Assembly: GCA_934133165.1 (NCBI GenBank)
Contig: CAKPAW010000006.1
Coordinates: forward strand, 49,946 to 113,945
Direction of reading: 5' to 3'
Source of the DNA: an uncultured Clostridia bacterium
GTDB taxonomy: Bacteria > Bacillota > Clostridia > TANB77 > CAG-508
DNA length: 64,000 nt
The notes beneath the pieces are model-generated. The model made no database searches. It saw only the letters and a list, made by a program, of their open reading frames with translations, and was not told the DNA's origin. Below are positions 1 through 9,043 of this stretch, piece after piece; the first letter of the stretch is position 1; every line of letters begins with the position of its first letter. The position numbers were made by a program, and so were the translations under genes.

Positions 1-1
1 A

Positions 2-142
2 GATGATGAACAATATGCAATACTTAATGTACTTGATTATGAAACTGAACTTGATGTTATTGAGTTAAAAGAAAGTTTTAAATTAGGTTTTAAAGAAGCA
101 TTAATCTATTTAAATAATATGGGAATGTTAAAATTAAACTAG
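2..142 (+). CDS. C-terminal fragment of an unidentified ICE protein
   Basis: An open frame enters from the left edge and ends at the TAG at 140-142, giving 46 visible residues. The visible part is acidic then hydrophobic and contains KLGFKEALIYL-like helical sequence, but no family can be named. A hairpin terminator follows directly, which supports this being the end of a real gene. It is truncated only by the window edge. Confidence 0.5.
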   Translation, partial: DDEQYAILNVLDYETELDVIELKESFKLGFKEALIYLNNMGMLKLN

Positions 143-145
143 TTT

Positions 146-180
146 AAAGGGACGGATAATTTAAAAAATCTGTCCTTTTT
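146..180 (+). terminator. Rho-independent terminator
   Basis: AAAGGGACGGAT pairs, with G-U pairs, to ATCTGTCCTTTT and a T-run follows. It closes the partial gene at the left edge. The core (GGGACGGAT...ATCTGTCC) resembles the dispersed GGGAC/GTCCC hairpins found later in the chromosome. Confidence 0.75.
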
Positions 181-216
181 ATTATGCAATAGAAAAGAAA
201 GAGAGTGTGATAAATT

Positions 217-561
217 ATGGAAAATGAAGAATTAAAAAATAAGTTAATTGAAAAATTAGAAAGGGAAGTAACAGATTTTAAAGATAGTTTAAAGGGACTA
301 CCTGCAGAACAAATAATAGACAATAGTTATAAAATAACATGTATGCAAACGATACAAGATTATTTAGCATACGATAAAGATTATTCAAAATTCGAACTTA
401 AAACATTACTTAAAAGGGAGCATATATTAGAAGAATGCTATGATGATTGGTTATCTAATGATGGTAGTTTAAGAGAAGCTTTAGAATTTTCAGTAGATGA
501 TACGATAGACATTATTAGAGATAATGAGGTCAAAAAAGAACGAAATAAAGATGCAAGATAA
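217..561 (+). CDS. DUF3848-like ICE accessory protein
   Basis: A 114-residue acidic, helical protein with no signal peptide or membrane segment. The central part (EREVTDFKDSLKGLPAEQII, then a NSYK..CMQTIQDYL stretch and a KTLLKRE..LEECYDDW stretch) fits my memory of the DUF3848 domain, which occurs in Tn1549-type elements, often near the toprim/DUF3991 protein as here. No biochemical role is known to me. GAAAGAGAGTGTG upstream gives only a modest ribosome binding site. It is followed after 20 bases by the toprim gene and probably shares its transcript. Confidence 0.6.
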   Translation: MENEELKNKLIEKLEREVTDFKDSLKGLPAEQIIDNSYKITCMQTIQDYLAYDKDYSKFELKTLLKREHILEECYDDWLSNDGSLREALEFSVDDTIDIIRDNEVKKERNKDAR

Positions 562-581
562 AGAAAAAGGAGGTGCAAAAC

Positions 582-1568
582 ATGTCTAAATTTGTACCAA
601 AAGATGTAGTAAAACAAGCAAAAGAAATTGATTTACTAACTTATTTTATGAACAATAATCCATCAGAACTTGTAAGAAAAGGTACTAATACATATTCCTT
701 AAAAAGTCATGATAGTGTCATTATAAGTAATGGATTATGGCATAGATTTTCAACACATCAAGCAGGAAAGTCAGCAGTTGATTATCTTATTAAAGTAGAA
801 AATATGACATTACAAGAGGCAGTTTCAAGTGTATTAAATAGAAATATAGATACATATATTAGACCTCAATATAGTAATGAAAACGCACCTAAAACAATAG
901 TAATTCCAGAAAAAGCGAGTACCAATAAACAAGTTATAGAGTATCTAAAAAACAGAGGAATTGATGAAGAAATAATAAATGATTGCATAAATAAAAAGAT
1001 TATTTATCAAGAAAATAAAACCAATAATGCAGTATTTTTAGGGTACGATAATGATAACAATATCAAATATGCAGGGTGCAGAAGTACAAATGAAAAAAGA
1101 ATAATGAGAGATGCAAAGGGGAGTTCAAAAGAGTATTCTTTTAGAATGTTAGGAGCAGAAGAATGTAATTCATTACATATATTTGAAAGCAGTATAGATT
1201 TATTATCTTATGCAACATTATTAAAAAATAAGGGATATGATTATACAAATCAAAATCTTTTATCACTTGCAGGAGTGTACCAACCAAGTTCTAATATAGA
1301 ACAAAGTAAAGTACCAATAGCAGTACAAAACTTTTTAAATAAAAACACAAATATAAAAGATATTGTATTACATTTTGATAATGATATAGCAGGAAGAAAT
1401 GCAACAAAAGCAATGATATATGCACTTGATAAGTACAATGTTTATGATATTCCTGCTCCTTATGGTAAAGACATAAATGATTACTTATGTTACAGCATAG
1501 GGTTAAAAAATAGGCAAGAAATTGACAGATATAAAATGAAAAAGGAACAAAATAGAGTACCAATGTAG
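582..1568 (+). CDS. DUF3991/toprim domain protein (mobile-element primase-like)
   Basis: A 328-residue protein. An N-terminal region resembles the CHC2/DUF3991 part of primase-like proteins, though without obvious zinc cysteines. It is followed by a DUF3991 segment and a C-terminal toprim fold with the acidic motif VLHFDNDIAGRNA (about residues 264-276), where toprim proteins bind Mg2+. Such proteins are standard in conjugative elements and are thought to help prime DNA synthesis after transfer, but the exact activity here is inferred. I chose the ATG at 582, eight bases after AGGAGG (568-573), over a GTG at 573 that lies inside the ribosome binding site. Confidence 0.8.
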   Translation: MSKFVPKDVVKQAKEIDLLTYFMNNNPSELVRKGTNTYSLKSHDSVIISNGLWHRFSTHQAGKSAVDYLIKVENMTLQEAVSSVLNRNIDTYIRPQYSNENAPKTIVIPEKASTNKQVIEYLKNRGIDEEIINDCINKKIIYQENKTNNAVFLGYDNDNNIKYAGCRSTNEKRIMRDAKGSSKEYSFRMLGAEECNSLHIFESSIDLLSYATLLKNKGYDYTNQNLLSLAGVYQPSSNIEQSKVPIAVQNFLNKNTNIKDIVLHFDNDIAGRNATKAMIYALDKYNVYDIPAPYGKDINDYLCYSIGLKNRQEIDRYKMKKEQNRVPM

Positions 1569-1622
1569 GTACATTTAAAAATGTAAAAAGAGGATTTCTT
1601 GTCCTAGCAAGCACTGAATTTG

Positions 1623-1710
1623 TTCACACGAAAATATCGTGTTTCAAAATTCTATTCTATGGGGTTACCCCAATCCCCATTTTAAAATGAGTAAAACAGG
1701 AGGGAGCGAT
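1623..1710 (+). other. Candidate origin of transfer (oriT)
   Basis: The gap between the toprim gene and mobC holds several dyads: ACACGA (1626-1631) with TCGTGT (1637-1642), GGGG-TTA-CCCC (1661-1671), and ATGGGG (1659-1664) with CCCCAT (1675-1680). G/C-tract repeats in such AT-rich DNA, directly upstream of mobC and the relaxase, are where related elements place oriT. The nick site is not determined. Confidence 0.55.
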
Positions 1711-2022
1711 TTGAGAAAAAGATATATAAGAAAAGATATAATGCTTAATGAAATTGAGAATGAAAAACTAATTGAAGATTGCCAAAGATGTAATCTTTCT
1801 TATGGAGAATATTTTAGAAGATTGTTAATGAATGAACAAATAAAAGAAAAGCCTGGCAAAGAATTTTATGTGATAATGAAACAGCTTTCTAAAATAGGAG
1901 TTAATCTTAATCAAATAGCAAAGAAAGCAAATCAAACAGATAAAATAGATAAAGATTATTATAAGAGTGAAGCAGATATTTGGCACAAATTTGCAGAAGA
2001 AGTAAAAGATAAATTTTTATAG
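1711..2022 (+). CDS. mobC: MobC-family relaxosome accessory protein
   Basis: A 103-residue basic protein that starts with an RKRYIRKDIMLNEIENEKL ribbon-helix-helix-like segment and continues with the MobC signature region LSKIGVNLNQIAKKAN (about residues 70-85). MobC proteins bind near oriT and help the relaxase open the nick site. I chose the TTG at 1711 because AGGAGGG (1699-1705) sits directly upstream; an upstream ATG at 1639 would run through the oriT-like repeats and lacks a ribosome binding site. The relaxase follows after 11 bases. Confidence 0.8.
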   Translation: MRKRYIRKDIMLNEIENEKLIEDCQRCNLSYGEYFRRLLMNEQIKEKPGKEFYVIMKQLSKIGVNLNQIAKKANQTDKIDKDYYKSEADIWHKFAEEVKDKFL

Positions 2023-2033
2023 GAGGTGGTAAT

Positions 2034-3416
2034 TTGGCAGTAACAAAAATATGGAAAGTTGTTAAAAGAATGGATCATGTTATAGGTTATGCTAAAGATG
2101 TAAATAAAACAAAAATTGAATTTAATCAGAATTATGAAATGTTAGTAGATGACTTGCAAAATGTAATTGATTATGCAAGAAATTCTGATAAAACAGAAAA
2201 AGAATATTTTGTTACAGGAATAAATTGTGATTCAGATTCAGCTTATGAAGAAATGCAAGATACAAAAAGATATTATAATAAAAAAGATAAAATTTTAGCA
2301 TTTCACGCATATCAATCTTTTGCAGAGGGAGAGGTTACTCCTGAATTAGCACATCAAATTGGTGTGCAACTTGCAAATGAAATGTGGGGAGATAGATTTC
2401 AAGTAGTAGTTACAACTCATCTGAATACTAATCATATACATAACCATATTGTACTTAATTCTGTTTCTTTTGAAGATGGTTTAAAATATTATGATAATCA
2501 TACTAATTATGCAAAAATGAGGCATATATCAGATGAACTTTGTAAGGAATATGGATTAAGTGTAATAGAAGAAAAAGCAACAAAGAAAAAAATGAACTAT
2601 GATAATTTTTATAAGAAATCTTTATATACTGACAACTATTCTAATAATGCAAAACGAGATTTAGATTTAGCAATTAGACAAGCATATTCTTATGATGACT
2701 TTTTATACTTAATGAAAAAATTAGATTATGAAATTATTTTTAGAGCTAATAAAATAAGTATTAGAAAAGAACCATATAAAAGAAACATTAGAATAGAAAG
2801 AAGATATGGAGAAAATTATTCAATAGAAAATATAAAAAGAAGAATAATAGAAGAACAAGCAGTTCGAGTTCCGTTTATAGAAAATGTTTATAATTATAGA
2901 AAAGTTAATTATCCTTTTGCTAAAAGGCACAAAAGAGCAAAAGCGAAAGGATTTATTGCTTTATATTATCATTATTGTTATTTACTAAAAGTTTTCCCAG
3001 ATAATGTACCACAACAAAGATTACCACCAAGTATTAGAGCAGATGTTTCAAGAATGGAACAATTATCTGAAGAAGCAAGATTTTTAGCAACACATAAAAT
3101 AAAAACATTTGAAGAATTAAGTAACTATCAAGATGATATAAATTTTAAAATAAAAGAAATATTAGACCAAAGAGAAAGACTTTGGGCAAAAAGAAAGTTA
3201 TCAAAAGATGGAAATGAAATGCACGAATATGCAGAGCAGATTTCATCTTTAAATGATAAATTAATCAAATTAAGAAAGAGGGTGGAATTATGTGAAGATA
3301 TTAAAACAAGAGTACCGAAGATAGATAATAATTTATCTGAATTAGATACACAAGAAGAAATGGAAAAAGAAACACAAGATAGAAAAAAAGAGAAAAGAAA
3401 AAAAGGAAAGGAGTAA
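2034..3416 (+). CDS. Relaxase/mobilization nuclease (MOBP type)
   Basis: A 460-residue relaxase. The N-terminal third has the nuclease signature: HAYQSF (about residues 88-93), then THLNTNHIHNHIVLNSVSF (about 125-143), whose three histidines bind the catalytic metal. It would cut one strand at oriT, stay covalently attached to it, and be exported through the coupling protein. The C-terminal half is charged and coiled-coil-like, as is usual for contacts to PcfB or the coupling protein. It starts at TTG (2034) after a strong GGAGGTGG site. It is followed directly by pcfB. Confidence 0.93.
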   Translation: MAVTKIWKVVKRMDHVIGYAKDVNKTKIEFNQNYEMLVDDLQNVIDYARNSDKTEKEYFVTGINCDSDSAYEEMQDTKRYYNKKDKILAFHAYQSFAEGEVTPELAHQIGVQLANEMWGDRFQVVVTTHLNTNHIHNHIVLNSVSFEDGLKYYDNHTNYAKMRHISDELCKEYGLSVIEEKATKKKMNYDNFYKKSLYTDNYSNNAKRDLDLAIRQAYSYDDFLYLMKKLDYEIIFRANKISIRKEPYKRNIRIERRYGENYSIENIKRRIIEEQAVRVPFIENVYNYRKVNYPFAKRHKRAKAKGFIALYYHYCYLLKVFPDNVPQQRLPPSIRADVSRMEQLSEEARFLATHKIKTFEELSNYQDDINFKIKEILDQRERLWAKRKLSKDGNEMHEYAEQISSLNDKLIKLRKRVELCEDIKTRVPKIDNNLSELDTQEEMEKETQDRKKEKRKKGKE

Positions 3417-3423
3417 ATGATAT

Positions 3424-4188
3424 ATGAGTGTTAATGGAGATGTATCAGAACAAGTAGTAAGATTAAGTTTAGAGGGATTTGAAATTTTAGCAAGATTAAC
3501 TGGTAGTGGAGCAAAGAATGTTGCTGCAATGATTTATACTATAATGAAAGATAAAAGACAAACAAAAGGAAAAATTAGACTTAATAATATGTTAAAAACA
3601 GGAAAGCCTTTAAAAATATTTACAGTAAGCAGAGAAGATTTAAAAACATTTGCAAGAGAGGCAAAAAATTATGGTATTTCATATTGTGCTTTAATCAATA
3701 GAAATAATAAAGACATTGATGGAATGGTAGATGTTATGGTTAAAGATGAAGATGCTTCAAGAATAAATAGAATTGTAGAAAGATTTAAACTAACAACAAC
3801 AGATACGGCGAAAATGGATACTGTTATTACAAAATCTATTGAAGATAGAGAGGCAGAAAAAAGAGAAAAGAGTATTCCAGAAAAATCAAAGGAACAACAA
3901 CTAGAAGATTTACTTGCTAAAAAGCCTATGCAGACAGAAGAAACCTCAAAAGTAAATTTCAATATGGCAAAGACGGAAAAAGACCCTCTGTCAGAGCCTT
4001 CCTCAACGACTTCCAAAATGCAAGAAGGGGTATCTAAAGGAGCAAAGAAACCATCTGTAAAGAAAGAACTTGCAGAACTTAAAGTTGAAGCAAAGAGATT
4101 AGATGAACAAAAATCTAAAGAAAAGGTTAAAGTAAATATAGCACCTGTTCAAAATAATAAAAAAGCAAAAGCGAAATCAAGTAGATAA
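3424..4188 (+). CDS. pcfB: PcfB family protein (DUF3801)
   Basis: A 254-residue protein. The N-terminal region (about 1-130), from DVSEQVVRLSLEGFEILARL through the FTVSREDLKTFAREAKNYG block, matches the PcfB/DUF3801 family as I recall it. The rest is a long charged, low-complexity tail rich in Lys, Glu and Ser. In pCF10, PcfB is a relaxosome accessory protein that links the processed DNA to the coupling protein; its position between relaxase and coupling protein fits this. A good GGAG-type site precedes the next small gene. Confidence 0.85.
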   Translation: MSVNGDVSEQVVRLSLEGFEILARLTGSGAKNVAAMIYTIMKDKRQTKGKIRLNNMLKTGKPLKIFTVSREDLKTFAREAKNYGISYCALINRNNKDIDGMVDVMVKDEDASRINRIVERFKLTTTDTAKMDTVITKSIEDREAEKREKSIPEKSKEQQLEDLLAKKPMQTEETSKVNFNMAKTEKDPLSEPSSTTSKMQEGVSKGAKKPSVKKELAELKVEAKRLDEQKSKEKVKVNIAPVQNNKKAKAKSSR

Positions 4189-4201
4189 GGAGGAATGTTT
4201 A

Positions 4202-4417
4202 ATGGAAGAAATGAGAACAATTAATTTAGATAAATATGATTATCGACTAATATTAAATGCATTAAATGAATTTAGAAATATAAAAATACAAGAAAATGTT
4301 GATATAGAAATCATAGATAAGTTAATGTCAAAATTATTAAAAGCCCCTGTAAATAAGAAGATGTTATCTTTAAATAGAACTGCAAAGGGAAAATTTACAA
4401 GCAATGAAGCAAGATGA
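4202..4417 (+). CDS. Small ICE protein of unknown function
   Basis: A 71-residue protein with a good AAGGAGG ribosome binding site. It is mostly helical and basic at the end. It overlaps the coupling protein start by 14 bases, which suggests translational coupling. A short gene at this place is common in related elements, but I do not recognise a named family. Confidence 0.6.
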   Translation: MEEMRTINLDKYDYRLILNALNEFRNIKIQENVDIEIIDKLMSKLLKAPVNKKMLSLNRTAKGKFTSNEAR

Positions 4418-6234
4418 AAAAAGAATAATGAGAGTGCTGTATGTAATAGGAATTATTCCAATTATTTGGATTGCTCTCCTTTTAGCTCCTTATACTAAAG
4501 GTGGACTTATAGAAATAATAAAAAATGGTAGTGCTGCATTAAATCAGCCATTTAAAATAGTTATTGTAGAGAATAGCATTAGAACTATTCTTATTTTTTT
4601 GATTATTTATATATTTTCAATCTTATTATATGAATCAACTAGAAAAAATTATAGGAGGAGAGAAGAAAATGGTTCAGCCAAATGGGGCGAGGCAAAGGAA
4701 TTAAATAAAAAATACAAACAACCTAATAATTATAATAAATTGCTTACTAAAAATGTTTCTGTTGGATTAAATGGAAGAAAGCATAGAAGAAATGTTAATG
4801 TATTAGTTATTGGTGGTTCTGGTGCAGGAAAGACATTTAGTTATTGTAAGCCAAATGTAATGCAATGTGCAACATCGTATGTTATACTTGATCCAAAAGG
4901 AGAAATTGTAAGAGATACAGGTTATTTATTAGAAAAAGAACGGATATGAAATTAAAGTATTAGACTTAATAAATATGGAAAAATCACATTGTTATAATCC
5001 ATTTGTATATATAAAAACAGATAATGATGTTCAAAAATTAGTAACAAATCTTTTTAAATCAACAACACCAAAAGGAAGTAGCACAAACGACCCATTTTGG
5101 GATACTGCTGCAAGTATGTTGCTTTTAGCTTTAATATTTTATTTGAAATATGAAGCTCCTGAAGAAGAACAAAACTTTGTAATGGTAATGAAATTACTAC
5201 GAGCAGGAGATGTTAAAGAAGATGATGATGAATATGTTAGTCCTCTTGATATGTTATTTAATAGATTAGAAACAAGAAACCCAGAACATATTGCTTTAAA
5301 ATATTATAGAGCGTATCATTCAGGTTCAGCTAAAACATTAAAATCAATACAAGTAACTCTTGCTGCAAGACTTGAAAAGTTTAATTTAGAGAGTATGGCA
5401 CAACTTACACAAACAGATGAATTAGACTTGCCAAGTTTAGGAGAAAAGAAAGTTGCATTATTTGCAATTATTCCAGATAATGATACATCATTTAATTTTT
5501 TAGTTAGTGTTTTATATACACAACTTTTTCAACAATTATTTTATTTAGCAGATTATAAATATGGTGGCAGTTTGCCAGTTCATGTACACTTTGTAATGGA
5601 CGAATTTGCAAATGTTAGCTTGCCAGATGACTTTGATAAAATATTATCAGTAATGAGGTCAAGAGAGGTATCTGTTTCTATAATATTGCAAAATTTAGCA
5701 CAATTAAAAGCCTTATTTGAAAAACAATGGGAAAGTATAGTTGGAAATTGTGATGAGTTTTTATATTTAGGTGGTAATGAACAAAGCACCCATAAGTATG
5801 TTAGTGAATTATTAGGAAAAGAAACAATAGATACAAATACTTATGGTAGGAGTTATGGTTCACATGGCAGTTATTCTACAAATGACCAAATTGCAGGTAG
5901 AGAACTATTGACACCAGATGAGGTAAGAATGCTAGATAATAATTATGCTTTACTATTTATTAGAGGAGAAAGACCAGTAAAAGATTTCAAATTTAATCTA
6001 AAAGAACATTTTAATAGTATGAATACACCTATTGGAAATAAAGAAATTAAACCATATATGCATGGAGGAACAGAAAATTCGGTAGGTACAATATCATTTA
6101 ATTTAGATGATATGGAAATTGATACAAAAGAAATTATAGATTTAGAAACAAATGAATTTGATATTGAATTATTATCAAGTGAAGAAATTGAAAATATGTA
6201 CAAAGAAGATACGAATAATGCTAATAGTATCTAA
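4404..6234 (+). pseudogene. virD4: VirD4/TraG-type coupling protein, frameshifted
   Basis: Two adjoining frames together make one coupling protein. The first (4404-4949) has N-terminal membrane segments and the Walker A motif IGGSGAGKTFSY (about residue 135). It then reads GYLLEKERI and stops. The second frame (open to 6234) begins with the expected continuation and carries Walker B HFVMDEFANV and the later ATPase motifs. Removing one base near 4938 restores an unbroken reading: LEKNGYEIKVLDLINMEKSH. A coupling protein is an inner-membrane ATPase that passes the relaxase-DNA complex to the secretion channel. The break is either a true inactivation or a sequencing error. Confidence 0.88.
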
Positions 6235-6277
6235 AAGACCAAAGTTATATCTAACAAATATACTTTGGTCTTTTTTT
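6233..6277 (+). terminator. Strong intrinsic terminator inside the transfer operon
   Basis: AAAAGACCAAAGT (6233-6245) and ACTTTGGTCTTTT (6262-6274) form a perfect 13-bp stem followed by Ts. It lies between the coupling protein and the Maff2 gene, splitting the transfer region into two expression units or lowering downstream expression. Confidence 0.85.
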
Positions 6278-6312
6278 GTACCCAAAAATAAAAATTAAGG
6301 AGGATTTTTGAT

Positions 6313-6651
6313 ATGGAAAATAAGAAAAAAGAAAATTTTAAAGTATTTTTAAAGAAAACATTAAAAAGAGGAGCAATAATTATAGGTTATGTTATTGCAT
6401 TAAATGTGGCACAGCAAATTCACTCTTTTGCAGCAGATGACCCAATAGCTATTGTTAATAATTTATCTAATTTTATATTTGGATTAATAAGAGCAGTTGG
6501 AATGATTATATTAGGATTTGGAATTGTTCAAGTAGGTATGAGTTTAAAATCTCATGATCCAACACAAAGAGCAAACGGAATAATGACTTTAGCAGGTGGA
6601 GTTGTAATTACATTTGCAAAAGAAATTTTAAATATTATTACAGGTGGATAA
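6313..6651 (+). CDS. Maff2-family membrane protein (VirB2/TrbC-like)
   Basis: A 112-residue protein. A basic start leads into a hydrophobic signal-like segment ending near SFAADDP (about residue 42), then two membrane segments (about 50-75 and 88-108). Length, cleavable-looking leader and two helices fit the Maff2 family of Firmicute conjugative elements, which take the VirB2/TrbC pilin position. It would sit in the membrane and contribute to the channel. An AAGGAGG site precedes the start. Confidence 0.75.
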   Translation: MENKKKENFKVFLKKTLKRGAIIIGYVIALNVAQQIHSFAADDPIAIVNNLSNFIFGLIRAVGMIILGFGIVQVGMSLKSHDPTQRANGIMTLAGGVVITFAKEILNIITGG

Positions 6652-6708
6652 AGATTAAGGCAGTTTTATCTGCATTAATAAATTAATTTTAGAATGGAGG
6701 TGCTAGAT

Positions 6709-7536
6709 GTGAATTGGATTGTAGGAAATTTACAGAATGCATTAGATACATGGAATGGTAAATTATCAGAAATTTATATGTTAGTCACACAAAGTCCAGC
6801 AGATTTCAAAGGTGGAGCAATATGGAATATTATTTTAAATATAAATGGAGCTTTACAAGCAATAGGTTTAGCATTACTTGTTTTATTTTTTGTTGTTGGA
6901 GTAGTAAGAACTTGTACTAATTTTTCAGAACTAAAAAGACCAGAACAAGCAGTAAAGCTATTTTTAAGATTTGCAATAGCAAAAGGAATTGTTACTTATG
7001 GATTAGATTTAATGCTTTCAATATTTAAAATAATACAAGGAATTGTAACAACTATTATGGCTAAAAGTTCATTTCAAGCAAGTGGAATGTCCTTGCCACA
7101 ATCAATTATAGATGCAATAGAAAAATGTGGTTTTTTTGAAAGCATACCATTATGGGCAGTTACTTTGCTTGGAGGACTTTTTGTAACTGTCTTGTCATTT
7201 ATTTTAATTCTTACCGTATATGGTAGATTCTTTAAATTATATATGTACACAGCAATAGCTCCTATACCTTTATCATCATTTGCTGGAGAACCTACACAAA
7301 ACATTGGTAAGAGTTTTTTAAAGAGTTATATTGCAGTATGTTTAGAGGGAGCAATTATAGTTTTAGCTTGTGTAATATTTTCAGAATTTGTAACTAATTC
7401 GCCGTCTGTAGATACAGGTGCAGCAACAGTTACAATGGTATGGAAATATGTAGGAGAACTTATTTTTAATATGTTAGTTCTGGTGGGAACGATAAGGTTG
7501 TCCGACAGAATTATAAGAGAAATGATGGGAATATAA
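6709..7536 (+). CDS. VirB6/TrbL-like channel membrane protein
   Basis: A 275-residue polytopic protein with about five or six hydrophobic helices, including segments near residues 50-72, 95-115, 150-180 and 210-235. Its position between the VirB2-like and PrgI/VirB4 genes fits the inner-membrane channel subunit VirB6/TrbL of this ICE family. I chose GTG at 6709, seven bases after GGAGGT; the ATG at 6694 lies in front of that site. The ending SDRIIREMMG is typical of the family as I recall it. Confidence 0.78.
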   Translation: MNWIVGNLQNALDTWNGKLSEIYMLVTQSPADFKGGAIWNIILNINGALQAIGLALLVLFFVVGVVRTCTNFSELKRPEQAVKLFLRFAIAKGIVTYGLDLMLSIFKIIQGIVTTIMAKSSFQASGMSLPQSIIDAIEKCGFFESIPLWAVTLLGGLFVTVLSFILILTVYGRFFKLYMYTAIAPIPLSSFAGEPTQNIGKSFLKSYIAVCLEGAIIVLACVIFSEFVTNSPSVDTGAATVTMVWKYVGELIFNMLVLVGTIRLSDRIIREMMGI

Positions 7537-7556
7537 AAATGGAAGGAGCCGTAAAT

Positions 7557-7829
7557 ATGAGCATGGATTTTATACATACAGAAGAACATGGAATTAAATA
7601 TTTAGTACACCCATCTGGGAGTATCTTTGAAGGTATGAAAATAAGAGAAAATCCAGATGATGCATTTGATAATGCAATAAAAAGAGGAATGAAAAATCCT
7701 GATGATTGGATGTATATGTATTCAAACAATAATAAGGATTATTTTAAAAATTATTATACAAGAAATTATAAATCATATCCTCAATTTGATTTAAAAGAAA
7801 GAATAAAAAATAAATTATTGGAAAGGTAG
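7557..7829 (+). CDS. Unidentified small ICE protein
   Basis: A 90-residue, aromatic-rich soluble protein (repeated Tyr, Asn and Lys near the end). The ATG at 7557 is preferred over 7539 because GGAAGGAG lies just upstream of it. I recognise no domain. It sits between VirB6 and a 258-residue unknown protein with short gaps, so it is co-transcribed with the transfer genes. Confidence 0.6.
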   Translation: MSMDFIHTEEHGIKYLVHPSGSIFEGMKIRENPDDAFDNAIKRGMKNPDDWMYMYSNNNKDYFKNYYTRNYKSYPQFDLKERIKNKLLER

Positions 7830-7837
7830 GAAAAATT

Positions 7838-8614
7838 ATGAACTTATTAAATGAAGAGGATTTAAAAATAATTGAAACCGATGACAATTTCATTAAATAT
7901 AAAAATAAAAAAGCCAAATTCAATACAAAAATTGCATCAGATATGAAACATAATGGCGAAGTTGTAGATGTTATAGGTGTTATTAAAGGTAGAGATGAAG
8001 AACATGATTCTTATATTGTTAAATTTAATGATGACACAATAGAAAAAAATGTTATGTACTTTGAACTACAATTTGATTATGTTAAAGATCCTGTTCAAGA
8101 AGATATGAGAAGAAAATTAAGCAGAATAATGAAAGTATATGACTTGAACGATAAGGAAATAGAAGAATTGCAAATTGCTGTAATGAATTATGATTATGAG
8201 GCTAATGAGGGAGTAGTATTTACGAGGGTTGAATCAATAGAAAAGCTATTTACTGATGAAGATAGTCAAGAAAGAATAAATCCATCTATAAAGCAGTTAA
8301 AAGCTATGGCAGAATATATTAGACATACAGAAAAATATTATATGCTTTATGGCTATGAGGAATATACAGAAAAAGTAATTGATTTAATTTTAAGTAGAGA
8401 TGCAAGCGAAATTACTAGGTTAGAATTTTTAAATGAAATAAAATATATGATAAATCATAATATAATGTGTTATTCAAGCAATTATTCTTTAGGACAAGCA
8501 AAAGAAGGCTTTGAAAAAGAGTTTGATAGAGAAAATAAGAAACTTATTTTAGTGGATCAAATGCTTAAAGAGGAAAAGCAAAGAGAAAAAAAGAAAAATA
8601 AGGAGGCAAGATAG
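7838..8614 (+). CDS. Unidentified ICE transfer-region protein
   Basis: A 258-residue acidic protein. It starts with a small beta-rich part (about 30-85: KFNTKIASDMKHNGEVVDVI, then SYIVKFNDDTIE) that looks like a compact SH3- or YopX-like barrel. An all-helical region follows and the tail is very basic (KQREKKKNKEAR). No catalytic motif is visible. Its stop abuts the prgI start, so translation is probably coupled. The function is unknown. Confidence 0.65.
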   Translation: MNLLNEEDLKIIETDDNFIKYKNKKAKFNTKIASDMKHNGEVVDVIGVIKGRDEEHDSYIVKFNDDTIEKNVMYFELQFDYVKDPVQEDMRRKLSRIMKVYDLNDKEIEELQIAVMNYDYEANEGVVFTRVESIEKLFTDEDSQERINPSIKQLKAMAEYIRHTEKYYMLYGYEEYTEKVIDLILSRDASEITRLEFLNEIKYMINHNIMCYSSNYSLGQAKEGFEKEFDRENKKLILVDQMLKEEKQREKKKNKEAR

Positions 8615-9043
8615 ATGGAAGTTAAAATAAACAAAGATATTAGAGAATTTAGTGAGAGTATATTTTTTGGACTGTCTTTAAGGCAGTTCATTTTTTCTGT
8701 AATAGCTTGTATTGTGGCAGTTGTTTTATATTTTGTACTCAAACCATATTTAGGGCTAGAAACTTTATCGTGGGTTTGCATACTAGGTGCAGCACCTTTT
8801 GCAGTATTAGGATTTGTTAAATATAACGGAATGACAGCAGAAAAGTTTATTGTTGCAGTAATAAAATCAGAGTTTTTGACACCTAAAAAATTAACATTTA
8901 AAGCAACAAATATATATGCCCAAAACTTTAAACCAACTATTGATAAAAAGTTAAAACAAAGTTTGCTAAAACCACAAAAAAAGAAGAAAGAAAAGAAAAA
9001 TAAAAAGAAGAAAAAGGAGGTAAAAAATAATGAGAACTCTTAA
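8615..9043 (+). CDS. prgI: PrgI family protein (VirB3-like)
   Basis: A 142-residue protein with two adjacent membrane helices (about 27-47 and 52-70) preceded by the PrgI-type start EVKINKDIREFSESIFFGLS. The tail is extremely lysine-rich. PrgI/VirB3-like proteins partner the VirB4 ATPase in the inner membrane, and here the gene overlaps virB4 by 14 bases. A GGAGG site inside the end of the previous gene serves it. Confidence 0.88.
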   Translation: MEVKINKDIREFSESIFFGLSLRQFIFSVIACIVAVVLYFVLKPYLGLETLSWVCILGAAPFAVLGFVKYNGMTAEKFIVAVIKSEFLTPKKLTFKATNIYAQNFKPTIDKKLKQSLLKPQKKKKEKKNKKKKKEVKNNENS

